Positions 22,118-33,729 are shown, counted from the stretch's first letter. The stretch is 64,000 nt of DNA from Gonatopus flavifemur (GCA_018340375.1 JAFFJZ010000009.1:11858501-11922500), one strand, 5' to 3'. The notes: a model not told the origin generated them from the sequence alone. Numbers and translations are program-made.

Positions 22118-22936
22118 TTAAGCGTTTCTTCTTTGGTGAGCAGGCACTTTCCTAGGTATCCCATTGAAATAGCGAATAGTCCTTGAAGGGTCATTTAGAT
22201 TTTTCAACTCTTTACGTAAGTTCGACAGATGATTCCGTTGCTTCAAGGTACGATCTTGCGATATTCTAATTGAACCATTGTTCAACGATTTGTTACGAAG
22301 AATCTCAATGGGTATGTTCCGTGATGCAAATGTGACACAGATCGGACGAGTTTGAAAAGCATCCTTCTTTTTACCGATACGACGAATCTGCAAATTGTCG
22401 TAAGTATCAGGTCTGATTTTTTGAAGAAGATCAGTAACTATAACATGATCAGGAGACTCATCCCTCGAAGATTCTTCAACGTTGAAGAGTAGAATGTTAC
22501 ATGCCCTTCGATGTCGTTCATTCAGCTCATCTATCAAATCTTCCTCATTGTAGAAACCTTGTGAATAAGAAGGGGCAGACGATTCCAAGGTGGATAATCT
22601 CGTGGATAATTCCGCCACAGTGTTGGATAAAGAATTTAATTTGATCGCAAACGCGTTGAGCTGGTTGCTGAGTTTCGAACAAGCAGAATCAACGATGCTC
22701 TGAATTTCCGATGTAAAACCTGACTGATCCAACACGCTATCAAATTTTTCCGCAAGATCAACAGAAGTATCAGAAGACGGAAGAGGCCCCTTGCAGTCAA
22801 TCAGTACTCCATTATGCCATGGATGGTGACTTCTCGCTAAACACGACGAACCAGGATGAGATATAACACTGCATGAAGCACAAGATACCGGTTCATCCAC
22901 AACTCTGGAACATCCTTTACACACTTTTTTAGGCAT
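22118..22936 (-). CDS. LINE ORF1, PHD-like finger and coiled coil
   Basis: The protein of 272 residues begins MPKKVCKGCSRVVDEPVSCA; an upstream in-frame Met exists at 23026, but the CxxC finger start favours this one. Cysteines and a histidine spaced C-x2-C-x8-C-x2-C-x4-H resemble the PHD-type finger of some LINE ORF1 proteins. A predicted coiled coil follows (LNAFAIKLNSLSNTVAELST and the next heptads). A basic RNA-binding-like domain then contains NERHRRACNILLFNVEES. ORF1 proteins bind element RNA. The frame is intact and ends 9 bases before the first Met of ORF2. Confidence 0.85.
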   Translation of the reverse strand: MPKKVCKGCSRVVDEPVSCASCSVISHPGSSCLARSHHPWHNGVLIDCKGPLPSSDTSVDLAEKFDSVLDQSGFTSEIQSIVDSACSKLSNQLNAFAIKLNSLSNTVAELSTRLSTLESSAPSYSQGFYNEEDLIDELNERHRRACNILLFNVEESSRDESPDHVIVTDLLQKIRPDTYDNLQIRRIGKKKDAFQTRPICVTFASRNIPIEILRNKSLNNGSIRISQDRTLKQRNHLSNLRKELKNLNDPSRTIRYFNGIPRKVPAHQRRNA

Positions 22937-23030
22937 TTTGAAGTTTATATGATTTATATGATAATACAAAAGTTTTTGAATTCCAATAAACGGCAAGTAT
23001 GAGATCCACTGTACCGAGGTAAACACACAC

Positions 23031-23570
23031 GCACACGCGAAGAGTGTCTTATCATACGTGAGTACACGAGATGTGTATAAGTATCAACAAACAGGATAGA
23101 CCTCGTGGAAACAAAATGTAACGACGAGTGAATAAATCAATGTATTAGGAATAGACTCACTAAAAATCGCGTGCAAAAACCCAGTCGTTCGGAGAAATTT
23201 ACACAATAAGCCTACTAATGGAACAATCAACAATATAACAAAGAATAAGAATTAAGTGTGCACGATAAATCATCAAATTACGAAATTTTGTAGAGAGCGA
23301 AACATTTTACGTTGTCACAACTATACTGCGGTTCTCAACTTCTCCAACATATCTAAATGGTAATGAGAATTGAAAGTATTGAGAACTCTACTTTTTCTTA
23401 TGGTAAATTTTATGACAATTAGGAATTCAAGGAATAGTATTAATAATAAATTATGTGGAAGGGGACTGTAATGGGTTCAATATCAATGAAGGAATCCAAT
23501 TTATGTTAGTAAACTTTACTCGATATCAAGCGAGAGACATATAAATTATATCAAGCATGGGATACACAAG
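23031..23570. other. LINE leader or flank, no gene
   Basis: AT-rich sequence upstream of ORF1. It may include the 5' untranslated region of the LINE. No promoter motif or exon can be supported. Confidence 0.3.
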
Positions 23571-23574
23571 ATAG

Positions 23575-24935
23575 ACCGTTTTGAGTGATATAGTCAAATA
23601 TCTCTGAAACTTGTTGGGATGGAGAAAAATGTTACGGATGAAAAGTTGGAAGTATGGCGCTGACTTTGAAAAATCCCTCAGAGGTCATTTTGAAGGTCAT
23701 TTAGAGGTCAAGATGGTTTTTTTGAACCGGACCTCCATTTCTTTACCATAGCATTTGAAAGCTGGTTTCAAACCGTTCACGAAACACTGGTCATGGACCC
23801 CCTTCCGTCCAATGGGGTGCAAGTTGTGGACCGTCGAAGTCATTGATGACCGCGCGCGCGGACTGGGGCTACCGACAGCGTGAGAGCTTGGTTAGGCGTG
23901 ATGTTTCCAGTAGAGAGACAAAGATCGGTGATTACCTCAACTTTCCGGTGAATTATCTGAGAGCCCGAAGGATTCTTGTGTCTGTTCGAATGCGCATCTC
24001 AATCAACGTTATGTGTTATGGTTAATACTTTCAATGCTTCAAGCAACCCTTCAACAATTTTTGAGTGTCGATACTCATTCATGACCCTGATTGAATCAAG
24101 TGGAATGATTCAAAGGATTTCAATTGCAATAGTAAATCGCAATAAACCCAACACATAACTGCCACTCATGATAAGCAGAGATTCGATGTTTCCATTTATG
24201 TATGGATTCTTCCCCTTCGCTCTCTCCCAAAGATTGTGACGGATTCCAATGGAGATCAAAGTTCATTTCATTGTGAAGAAAAACATAAACATAATCAAAC
24301 GGGAACAGCGAGTCTCTGCTTATCATGAGTGGCAGTTATGTGTTCGGTTGATAGCGATTCACTATTGCATTTGAAATCCGTTGAATTGATCCATCCGATT
24401 CAATCAGGATTATGAATGAGTATCGACTCTCAAAAATTGGGGTCTCAAGGGTTGCTTGAAACATTGAAAGTATTCACTATAACACATAACGTCGATTGAG
24501 ATGCGCATTCGAACAGACACAAACATCCATCGAGTTTTCAGATAATTCACCGAAGGATCAGGGTTATTACTAATCTTCGTTTCTCTACTGGAATCGTCAC
24601 GCCTATCCACGCACTTACGCTCTCGGTAGCCCCAGTCCGCGCGCGTGCTCATCAATGACTTCGATGGTCCATAACTTGCACCCCAATGGGCGGGAGGGAG
24701 TCCACGACCAGTGTTTCGTAAAGGGTTTGAAACCAACTTTCAAATTCCATGATAAAAAAATGGGGGTCCGGTTCAAAAAAACCATCTTGACCTCTAAATG
24801 ATCTCTGAGGGATTTTCCGAGGTCAGCACCATACTTCCCCCCTGTAACTCTGAACTTTTTATCCGTCACATTCTTTTCCATCTCTACTAGTTTCGGAGAT
24901 ATTTGACTATATCACTTGGAATGGTCCGCCCGGTA
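23575..24935. repeat. foldback with ~610-bp arms
   Basis: The left arm begins GACCGTTTTGAGTGATATAG and the right arm ends with the counterpart (CTATATCACTTGGAATGGTC). Long stretches pair, such as GAGGTCAAGATGGTTTTTTT with AAAAAAACCATCTTGACCTC and TGCGCATCTCAATC with GATTGAGATGCGCA. The arms meet around a spacer of about 130 bases near 24.18-24.31 kb (TAACTGCCACTCATGATAAG on one side and its complement on the other). Divergence between arms is modest. There is no transposase; open frames in the arms mirror each other. Confidence 0.8.
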
Positions 24936-25359
24936 TAAATTATATCGCTAATATAAATTTGATTGTCCACCTTTGCTACTGTGAGTAAGAGCGAGATTTA
25001 TCTGAGATGACATTGATGTATATACTTTTTAAATTGACGAATGATGTCTTCGATGGTAAATGTCTCATTTAATTCCTGGGATGGAGGTTCTCTTCCTTGG
25101 AAGTGTTTTTCCTTTGGACGATGATATTCAGAATGTGTCGACACAATTCCACTGATTTGGTTTTGTGCACTATGATATCACTAGCATTGCAATTATATGA
25201 TACAGTAGCCTCTGGTTTCAAGCGTAAGCTGTGTCCTCATTTCACTCAGTACTCAATCTTATGCGAGAAAAAGACGCAGATAGCGTTTAGCGACGTTTAT
25301 GAAGGGGACCTACTGTATAACATCGATATTTATATATACAGGGTGTCCCATTTTAATCT

Positions 25360-26614
25360 TTAAATGCAAATATCTCAAAAACATGCATCTTAAACCAAAA
25401 GTACTTCATACCAAAGTTGTTATACGAAGAGGGGGCCACGGAACTACGATATCAGTTTCATCATAGATGGCGTTATGATCGATTAAAATGGGGTCAAGAT
25501 CATTTTTTTGAACGGGAACCCCCACTTTTCATTGCATATCTTGATTCTACGCAAGAAACTCAGTAACTTTTGCTTGAAAAGTTCTCCTGAATTTTTGAAG
25601 ATGGCGCCACAATCGATGAAAAATGAAGTCTATGAAATAATATGCGGATATTTTGTGGAATGCATCCAAGAGCCGAAATATCTCATTCGAATGTTGTTGT
25701 TAAGAGAGGGGATGACACAATGGCGATATCAGTTCCATAGTAGATGGTGCTGTGGTCAGTAGAACTGGGGTGAACTTCAATTTTTTAAATGGAAACTCCT
25801 ACTTCTTATCGCATATCATGATTCTATGCGGAAAAATGAGGAAGTTTTGTTTGAAACATTTTTCCTAAATTCTTGAAGTTCAAACAGTGGGAAATGAAGT
25901 TGATGAAATAGTTCTACTGCATTAGGGAAGTTACATTGAATTGAAGTAATTTACAATGTTTTGGCCATGACATTTGTTGTGTTTTGTGTTCGATTTCTTT
26001 TCTGAAATTATTATTGTTTTGATTCGTTTGTTGAGCGTTGCTCACACACAATGCAGTAGAACTTTCTCATCAACCTCATTTTCCACCGTTTCCATCTTCA
26101 AGAATTTAGGGAAAATGTTTCAAACAAAAATTCCTCATCTTTTCGCGTAGAATCATGATATGCGATAAAAAGTAGAAGTTCCCATTTGAAAAATTGAAGT
26201 TGACCTCATTTTTACCGACCACAGCGCCATCTATTATGGAACTGATATCGCCATCGTGTCGTCCCCTCTCTTGACAACAACATTCGAATGAGATATTTCG
26301 GCTCTTGGATGTATTCCACAGGATATCCGCATATTGTTTCATAGATTTTATTTTCCATCGATTGTGGTGCCATCTTAAAAAATTCAGGAGAACTTTTCAA
26401 GCAAAAGTTACTGAGTTTCTTGCGTAGAATCAAGATATGCAATGAAAAGTGGGGGTTCATGTTCAAAAAAATTATGTTGACCCCATTTTAATCGATCATA
26501 ACCCCATTTATATCGCCATCTATGATGAAACTCATATCGTAGTTTTGTGGCCCCCTCTTTGTATAACAACTTTGGTACGAAGTACTTTTGGTTCAAGATG
26601 CATGTTTCTGAGAT
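25360..26614. repeat. palindrome fused to the left end of the DD41D relative
   Basis: Sequence from AAATATCTCAAAAACATGCA reads in reverse complement at 26600 (TGCATGTTTCTGAGATATTT). Intermediate blocks pair too (GAACTACGATATCAGTTTCA / TGAAACTCATATCGTAGTTT; TTCACTTCTT-type centres near 26.0 kb). Arms are about 620 bases. The block looks like two facing termini of a related element, with nothing coding left. Confidence 0.65.
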
Positions 26615-27126
26615 ATTTCCATTTCAATTTTTATATCGGAATAACTCAAAAACAAGGAGTTTTGGAGGGAAATGTTCCGAACAAAAGTTGTGAGATTCCG
26701 AGGGGGACATCTGATGGTGACCTTAACTTTGGCCTCGAATCTCAACTTCAAGGTCATTCAGAGGTCAACTTTTGTTTCTTGAATGAAATCTGCTATTTTT
26801 GACTGCGAATTCAGATTTGACGTTGAAAAACAAGGAACTGTTGTCTGAATCATTTTTCCGAATTCCGTACAGATGGCGCTCTAATCGATAAAAAATGAGT
26901 TTCATGAAACACTCGTATTGCTTTCTGTGTAAAACGACATTTAATTTCCAGTGTTTACTTTCAGCTTCTGAGGATTACCGTTGCCATTAGAGTTACCCAA
27001 TGTGCACCAAGAGGAGGTTGAGCGATCGGATTTTGCACATCTTTGTGGCCCTGAAAAGGGCAGATTGTCTGGACTGTAGAGGTGTGTAATTTTTCACGAT
27101 AAACGCTCTGCAATATGTATGAAAAT

Positions 27127-28217
27127 TCACCGTATCAAATGTTCGATATTTGCACCGTTGACCTGTTGGCATAACCTAATTCGTCTCTGAAAATGTGGTT
27201 CTAACCACAAAAACACATGACGTGGAATTGTTCGGCATACAGTTCGTATTCGGCGTTTCATGTCATCTCTGGTCGTTGGTGGTCTTTCATGAACTACATC
27301 TTTGATGTAACCCCATAAGTAAAAATTCAAAGGGGTAAGATCCGGAGACCTAGCCGGCCAGGCAATGTATCCACCGCGACCAATTCATCTGTGTGGGTAA
27401 GATGTGTTTGAGAAATTTCTGACAATTGCAACGTTATGAGGTGGTACCCCATCATATTGAAGCCACATCCTGTTCCGTGTGTAGAGATCAACATCTTCCA
27501 ACATCCTTGGTAATTTGTCCCGAATCAATTGCAGATAATTTCCCTTCCTAACAGTATGTTGGAAGAAATAAGGATCAATGATCTGACCACTAAAAATCCC
27601 ACACCACACATTCAGAGTCCAGCGATGTTGATTGTCAACTTGTCGATGTCATCTGGAATTTTCAATTGACCAATAATGACAATTATGTCTCTTCATAACA
27701 CCGTTACTGCGAAATGTTGCCTCATCACTGAACATCACGTGATTGAAAAAACCAGGCGGTTGCTACGAGGCCCATTGGCGAATTCAACCCTACGTCTAAG
27801 ATCATCTTCACTTAATGCTTGCACCAATGTAATGTAGGAAGGATGATATTCACCAGATCTTAGTATGCGGTGTGCCGTTGATCTTGGGATACCTAATTGG
27901 AGCTGGATTTCTCTGGTACTAACGTGAGGATTCAGGTGCACCATTCCTAAAACGGCTACTGAGCGTGCATCCATGCGATTTCCATCATAACGCCTTCTGA
28001 CTCGTGGAATATTCATTCTCCTAACTCGTCTTTCTATTGAGCGTATCGCCTGAAGTGAAGGCTGGCGTCTATTTGGATACCTTCCTCCATACAATCTTGA
28101 TGCTGCACCGTAATTACGTCGACATTCTCCTAGTATCAGGAGAATATCAAGTATTCCATCCCAAGGATAATCCATGGTATTGAGACCTTCACAACACTGA
28201 TCAAAGATCTTCTCCAA
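27127..28217 (-). pseudogene. DD41D-type transposase, broken
   Basis: The N-terminus (ILGECRRNYGAASRLYGGRY PNRR region) matches the DUF4817-type helix-turn-helix of insect transposases. HVSTREIQLQLGIPRSTAHR is the second DNA-binding part. The catalytic core is recovered across stops: FSDEATF near 27720, then VWCGIFSG, QYDGVPPHN and SPDLTPLNFYLWGYIKD. The spacing from the second Asp to the third position is 41 residues. That third position is Asn, not Asp (PLNF), and stop codons lie after HR (about 27387) and near 27655. It is therefore inactive. Confidence 0.85.
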
Positions 28218-28929
28218 GTTTGAATCGTATATCGAAAAGAATTTGTGAATGAATGAAGGATATTAACCATTCCGTTTCACTTATGTTTGCAAACAATGCT
28301 CTAGTATGAACTTTCTTGTTCATGATGGACACAAGTATTGTTGTGTACTTGTGTTTGGCAACAATTCACAGTAACGGTACTATGGACAGACATAATTGGC
28401 AATATTGATCGATGGAAAATCCCAGCTAGGTCTCCGGATCTTACCACTTTGGATTTTCACTTATGAGGTTTCATCAAATTTTCAGGGCCACAAAGATGTG
28501 CGAGATCCGATCGCTCAACCTCGTCGTGATGCACATTGGGTAACTCTCATGACGACGGTAATCCTCAGAAGCTGAAGAAAAACACTGGAGAGTTCAATGC
28601 CGTTCTACACAGGAAGCAATACGAGTTTTTCATAAATTTCATTTTTTATTGATTAGAGCGCCATCTGTGCGGAATTCGGAAAAATGGTTCAGACAAAAGT
28701 TTCTTGTTTTTCAACGTCAAATCTGAATCTGCAGTCAAAAATAGGGTATTTCATTCAAGAAACGAAAGTTGACCTCTCAATGACCGCGAAGTTGAGATCC
28801 GAAGCCGAAGTCAAGGTCACCATCAGATGTCCCCCTCGGAATCTCACAACTCTTGTTCGGAACATTTTCCTCCAAAACTCCTCGTTTTTGAGTCATTCCG
28901 ATATAAAAACTAAAATGGGACACCCTGTA

Positions 28930-29310
28930 TATATATGTATACAGCGGAGAAAATTTCCTCCGAGATCGCCTATTTTATAGTTCAAAATTAGTAATTATAG
29001 TAAAATTAAAAAAAAATAGAAGGACTTGTCCGATTGCAATAAGAAAAATGGTCCTTGGGGAAGGGTGTGAAGAAGGTCCTCCATAAATTTCATTCAATGT
29101 GGTCCACTCGGTCCAGAGTTATCCCAGGTACAAGTACACACATACATACAGACGAACCCACGGATTATCAATCAGTATTGTATGAAATGAAAAACTATCC
29201 AACTTCCAATTGGATTACCCAAATATTTTAGAAGATACGGTCAGAGCGTACGATAGTGGGTGCAATAGGCACTTCGTGCTGGTATACTACGTATACCGAT
29301 GAGTGCCTAA
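28930..29310. repeat. ~380-bp interspersed repeat, copy 1
   Basis: From TATGTATACAGCGGAGAAAA to GGTATACTACGTATACCGAT and GAGTGCCTA, this segment matches 49751-50111 along its length. Shared words include GGTCCAGAGTTATCCC, CCACGGATTATCAATCAGTA and ATATTTTAGAAGATACGGTC. It has no inverted termini and no open frame. It directly abuts the transposon ending at 28927. The type of element is not recognised. Confidence 0.65.
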
Positions 29311-29837
29311 AAATGGGCGGTTGGATTTAGAACATGCGACGTGAAGTCGTAATAATCCACCTGGGAAGAAAATGAATACGATTATGTATTAAAAGTAACC
29401 GAGTTGCTTGTAAGAATGAAGATTACCTCGGGAGCATTGGAAATGCAATGCTCATTGAGTCCAACCGTCGACCCAGCGTAGAGGATCGGAGTCCTACAGC
29501 GTACCACGTAGAATTAGGTCTACGTACTCAGAATCATAATTCGCCCTGGTTCCACCGCTCTAGGTTGGCCAATATCCAGTGTTCACGAACACCTGTAATG
29601 ATATAAGGAATGAATCAAAATGAAATAAGAATTGAAATAAGGAGCGATAACTATATACATCACCTGGCTGGATCTCGCAACATAGGTTACCTGTAAAATA
29701 AGGAAGAATCATATGTAAATAGATTATAACATAGATTATTAAAGTTAAGTGGTTGGAATAATAATAATAAAGTTTTACCTTAGAAATGGAAACCTCCGTG
29801 GAGAAGGATATCCTTCGCGTCAACACTTATAAAATCA
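29311..29837. other. unassigned, GC-elevated patch
   Basis: The region 29311-29570 is less AT-rich, with CpG words (GTCGACCCAGCG, CTACGTACTCAG), but gives no splice-bounded frame. It could be part of the adjacent 380-bp repeat family or a decayed exon. Nothing is recognised. Confidence 0.2.
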
Positions 29838-30616
29838 CCCATGTGGAAATTGCCGGAGTTGACGAATCGCCCAGTACTGGAAAGGTTGTATTTGCCAGAC
29901 TTCGGCAAAAACAACTGTTCCTGTTGTTGCAAATTAATTCAAATGCTCACAACTTTATATGTTACCAAATAGTTCATCCACTTTTCAATTACAATTTCGT
30001 CATATATATGAATACTAATAGAGATCGTTTTCACATACATAGAATGATTTTAGCAATTACATATAGCGTTACAAATACATAACGGGTGTCGGTCGACAAA
30101 CATTACTTGACTTTTGTTAACTGGAGATAAGAAGCGAAGGAAGAGAGATTCTTCATAGTTTCTTGGAGTTAAGACGTCCTTCGATATTCGTTTTTAATTG
30201 CTTGATTCCATTCGATCCTTGAATGTCAAAAGTTCAGTCTCTTTTGTTCCTTTTCTTTTTACTTTGTCCACGTGGTGTATAACTTTTATATAATTTTCGA
30301 AAAGGATTTACTTCCGTATACTTTGAGTGTATCGACTTGACTGTCTGCTCCTCTATATTTTTGGATCCCCTATCCCCTCTCCTTCTACATTTCTCCTTCC
30401 TTATTAAATATCCAGTATTAATTCTCTCTCCTCACTTCTCTACCTCTATGTCTCTTTCAATTGACACGTTACACTGTCCAGGCCCATTACTGTTTTTCAA
30501 CTGGACGTACATGTTCGACGAAGTTGAGACGGTATTGGTTGGCGTGGACAGACAGGGTTGGGCCAGTAATGAATCAATACTGACCGGGAAATACACGGAT
30601 GATAGTGTAACGGAGC

Positions 30617-31490
30617 CGCGCCGGTACTGTGCCAGAGTTGGGATGATCATTCAATACATCCAATCGACAATGAAGGGCCAGGATCGGTAGGGCAATGGCT
30701 AACTACAAAATCGGTAGTCGAACTACGTTAAAATTATGTCCATGGAAATCCGGCTGTTATGGTAAACCAAAGCGGCACCAGTGTTGCCCCAAAGTTGGGA
30801 TTATCATTTCATAGATTTGATAGCCGACTATATGCCAGTATCAATATGGCACTGGCTGACTACGAAATCGATGTTGTATTGTCGTTGGAATCGTAGCGAT
30901 GGGGATCAGGCGATTAGGGTGAGCCGAAGCTTTACCGGTACTGAGCCAGAGTTGGGATAAACATCCAATATATCCAATAGGCGATCGACTGCCAGGATCG
31001 GTAGGGCAGTGGCCAACTACAAAATCGGTAGTCGAACTACGTTAGAATTATGTCCATGGAAATCCAGCTATTATGGTAAACCAAAGCGGCACCAGTGTTG
31101 CCCCAAAGTTGGGATTATCATTTCATAGATTTGATAGCCGACTATATGCCAGTATCAATATGGCACTGGCTGACTACTAAATCGATGTTGTATTGTCGTT
31201 AAAATTGTAGCGATGGGGATCAGGCTATCAGGGTGAGCCGAAGCTTCACCAGTACTGAGCCAGAGTTGGGATAAACATCCAATATATCCAATAGGCGGCT
31301 GAGTGCCAGGATCGGTAGGGCAATGGCCAACTCCAAAATCGGTAGTCGAACTACGTTAAAATTATGTCTATGGAAATCCGGCTGTTATGGTAAACCACAG
31401 CGGCGCCAGTACTGAGCCAGAGTTGGGATTACCATTTCATATATTTGATAGCCGACCATATGTCAGTATTGGTATGGCACTGATTGGCTA
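30617..31490. repeat. 157-bp tandem repeat arranged as 314-bp dimers
   Basis: The word CCAGGATCGGTAGGGCA recurs at 30678, 30992 and 31306, exactly 314 bases apart. Half-unit words (GCGCCGGTACTG, GCACCAGTGTTG, GAGCCAGAGTTGGGAT) show a monomer of about 157 bases. The dimers are more alike than the two monomers within a dimer, which is the pattern of higher-order repeat amplification. Frames running through it are not coding. Confidence 0.8.
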
Positions 31491-31998
31491 CGAAATTTGT
31501 AATCAACTGAATCAGTATAGCCACTTCTTCGCCCACCTAATATGGTGAATGAATCAGGTCATTTTTGCTACCTCATGGCGCAGCTTTGGTGAACCACCAG
31601 ATGCATGTTCATTCAGGGATTTCTTTTGACGAAAGTTGATAACCGATTCCAAAGCCAGTCAGTCCCCCATTAGTTCGGGCACATTGTTTTCGACCTAACA
31701 TATCGTACTCCCTCCAACTCTGGCTCTGTTCTGGCGTAGCTTTGGCTCATAACAACACCCGATCTCCCCTATTTCAATATTCTGCCAATAATATTATTAT
31801 AATGAACAGAGTTCACGCGAGTCATGTAAACCAATGTCTGGTTGTTCGTATATATGTATATATTCTAAGAGCCAGCAATCTCCATGCACGCTCGTTAGAC
31901 GTATTCAAATTTTCTCGTACATTTATCAGACACACACAGAGGTTTAGGCGTTCTTAGAGTGTAGTTCTACGTAAAATCGTCGATTTGAATTCCCAAAT

Positions 31999-32086
31999 AT
32001 GTCTTATAATAGAGTGAAAAAATATCGTGAACTCCAAAAAGTTTCAGTCGATGATACAGATTCTGACAATGAAGAAAATAACCAAG
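31999..32086 (+). CDS. candidate first coding exon, unknown protein
   Basis: An ATG is followed by 29 codons reading MSYNRVKKYRELQKVSVDDT then DSDNEENNQ, and ends CAAG|GTTAGTAT, a strong donor in phase 1. The basic then acidic Ser/Asp/Glu composition suits the N-terminus of a nuclear protein. Phase 1 is compatible with the exons near 5.2 and 7.25 kb, but those lie upstream, so they would belong to a different or duplicated gene. It lies within the CCCATGTGG-bounded unit, between two satellite arrays. The downstream exon is not identified. Confidence 0.4.
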
Positions 32087-32689
32087 GTTAGTATATGATA
32101 TAATCAGCATTTATGGTATTTTTACACCATTCAAACTACTTACAACCCTAACAGATCCCCAATAGTTTTCTGCTTGAAATTTTCAATAAGAACGCAAAAA
32201 GTAAAGGAGTTTTCAAGGAGCTCATAATGAATACAATATATTTATGGAGAACTCTTTTAGAATTCTTGTGCTATTTGGGAAACTATTTTGAAAAGGAATG
32301 ATTGTCAGTAAGTGTTTTCAACCAGTAATTCACTATTGACCCGATACCGATACCGATTGTACTCAAATAGCACAAGCACTTGTCAAACATTCCAAGCTTG
32401 TGCAAGCTTGTTTCAAGCAATCTAAGCATGTGATCACGCATAGAATGTGCAAATAATCCACACGGTAAACAATTTTCCAAAATCACACCCGATTATGTCA
32501 ATTCATTATGACAAATGGTGTGGTACTGGCGAGGTTGTATTTGCCACAGGTCGGCAAAAACAACTGTGCCTGTTCAGCATTATTACCGTTTTCCAACTGT
32601 CGCCGAACATTCACAAAATTTCAGACGGTATTGGCTCGCGTGGACAGATGGTATAGGGTCAGTATCGAATGAATACTGTCTGGACAATA

Positions 32690-33150
32690 CCCAGGATTTC
32701 GAGAAACGGTACCACGCCAGTATTCAGCCAGAGTCGGTATTATCATTCCATATGTACAACAGACGGCAATATGCCAGTAATGATATGACTCTGGCTGACT
32801 ACAAAATCGATAATCGATTGATGTTGCAATTATGATCTTGGCAATTCGGCTGTTGTGGTCAGCCGGAGTCGCGCCAGTATTGAGCCAGAGTCGGTATTAT
32901 GATTCAATATGTTCGATAGACGACATGGTACCAGTATTGGTGGGACTCTAGTTGACTACGGAATCGGTACTCGATTGACATTCAAATCACGATCTTGGCA
33001 ACTTGATTTTTGTAGTGAGCCGGAGTCGCGCCAGTATCAAGACAGAGTTGATATGATCATTCAATACGTTCGATAGAGAACAATGAACCAGTATTGGTAG
33101 AATCTTGTTTCACTACGGAGTCTATGGTAAATCGCGTGACTTCAAGGGAA
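32690..33150. repeat. 157-bp tandem repeat, second array
   Basis: CGCCAGTAT-containing words lie at 32714, 32871 and 33028, each 157 bases apart, within units carrying AGCCAGAGTCGGTATTAT, CGATTGA and ATCTTGGCAA. The units are diverged relatives of the 30.6-31.5 kb array. No dimeric pattern is seen in this array. Confidence 0.75.
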
Positions 33151-33189
33151 TTGGTGCAATAAATAAGAATTTAAGTGGTGCGTTGTCAA

Positions 33190-33265
33190 CTCGGAGATTA
33201 GCTGATGTGATAGAGACTCTGTTCCTCACTCGCAGGTCCTGGGTTAAATCCTTGCCCAGTGAACT
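33190..33265 (+). repeat. tRNA-like (SINE-type) core
   Basis: An A-box-like TTAGCTGATGTGATAGAG (from 33198) is followed at tRNA spacing by a B-box-like GGGTTAAATCC (33241-33251) preceded by CGCAGGTCCT. Stems are imperfect. A poly-T tract occurs 90-100 bases downstream (33358-33368). It is probably a tRNA-derived repeat. Confidence 0.35.
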
Positions 33266-33729
33266 CTCATGAAACCACTTCCAAAGCGTCTTTCTCAGAT
33301 AACGGTGATGAGAAAAATAGATTCACAAAGTTTTGAAAGTTCAAATTCAATGTATTTCTTTTTTTTTTACTTGAAATTTAACTCCGGGGATCTCTAATCA
33401 CCAGCACTGTGCTAGTACTGGGTTGGGTCAGAATTCCTACATAGGATGTATTATTTTGACCCTCTACCACTTCTCATCCAGGTGTGGTAGAACAATTGGT
33501 TCTGTTGCCATGCCAGAGTTCCACCATAGTAGGCACACACCAAATATCGCTACCGACGTGGTGGTAAATGTTTCACTGGCCCTTATGTAAAATGATGTTA
33601 TCATTCCGACTCCTTGCCAGTACCGTCCAAACCACTGGCCCCATAAGGGCAAGGTTGGATTTGCCAGTACTGGCAACTCTGGCAACAGTACCGCGCCAGT
33701 AGCGGCCCGTGTGTACATTTCCACATGGG

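Larger units (their letters stand above)
19078..23030 (-). mobile_element. non-LTR retrotransposon 1 (CR1/Jockey-like), two ORFs
   Basis: ORF1 with a cysteine/histidine finger, then ORF2 with endonuclease and reverse transcriptase, run on the minus strand. The 3' end is marked by a (TAAA)n-type tail, seen as repeated TTTA at 19079-19100. The 5' boundary is not sharp and may extend past 23030 into an untranslated leader. ORF2 is broken, so the copy is inactive. Clade assignment beyond CR1/Jockey-like needs a phylogeny. Confidence 0.85.
25339..28927 (-). mobile_element. DD41D-type Tc1/mariner relative, degraded
   Basis: The ends read CAGGGTGTCCCATTTTAATC at the left and AAAATGGGACACCCTG at the right, each flanked by TA. 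Long subterminal repeats (about 26630-26985 against 28560-28920; for example GAACAAAAGTTGTGAGATTC) show that this family has several-hundred-base inverted repeats. A pseudogenised transposase lies between. The left end has been altered by a palindromic block (25360-26614). Confidence 0.75.
29838..33729. mobile_element. CCCATGTGGAAAT-bounded unit with internal satellite
   Basis: CCCATGTGGAAAT occurs at the left edge and as its exact reverse complement at the right edge (33717-33729). The right subterminal region matches 63931-64000 almost base for base on the other strand (GTACACACGGGCCGC, GCGCGGTACTGTTGCCAGAG). The left subterminal words (AAGGTTGTATTTGCC, CGGCAAAAACAACTGT) recur at 32531-32570 and in reverse at about 62825-62870. 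The interior holds two arrays of a 157-bp repeat and a candidate first exon. No transposase is recognised. Confidence 0.55.

Noticed and set aside
24120..24881. Open frames in the 23.6-24.9 kb foldback
   Set aside because: They appear on both arms as mirror images and have no splice or start context.
25508..26466. Two similar 84-codon frames in opposite directions
   Set aside because: They are mirror translations of the two arms of a palindrome.
30337..30690. 117-codon plus-strand frame
   Set aside because: It crosses a pyrimidine-rich tract and the start of the 157-bp repeat; the repeated parts shift frame in other copies.
32265..32380. Short hairpin with CTTGTGCTATTTG arms
   Set aside because: Arms are only about 15 bases and the interior does not pair; too weak to call an element.
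30617..33150. CRISPR-like regular repeat spacing
   Set aside because: Whole 157-bp units are repeated with no short repeat/spacer alternation, and the DNA is eukaryotic.
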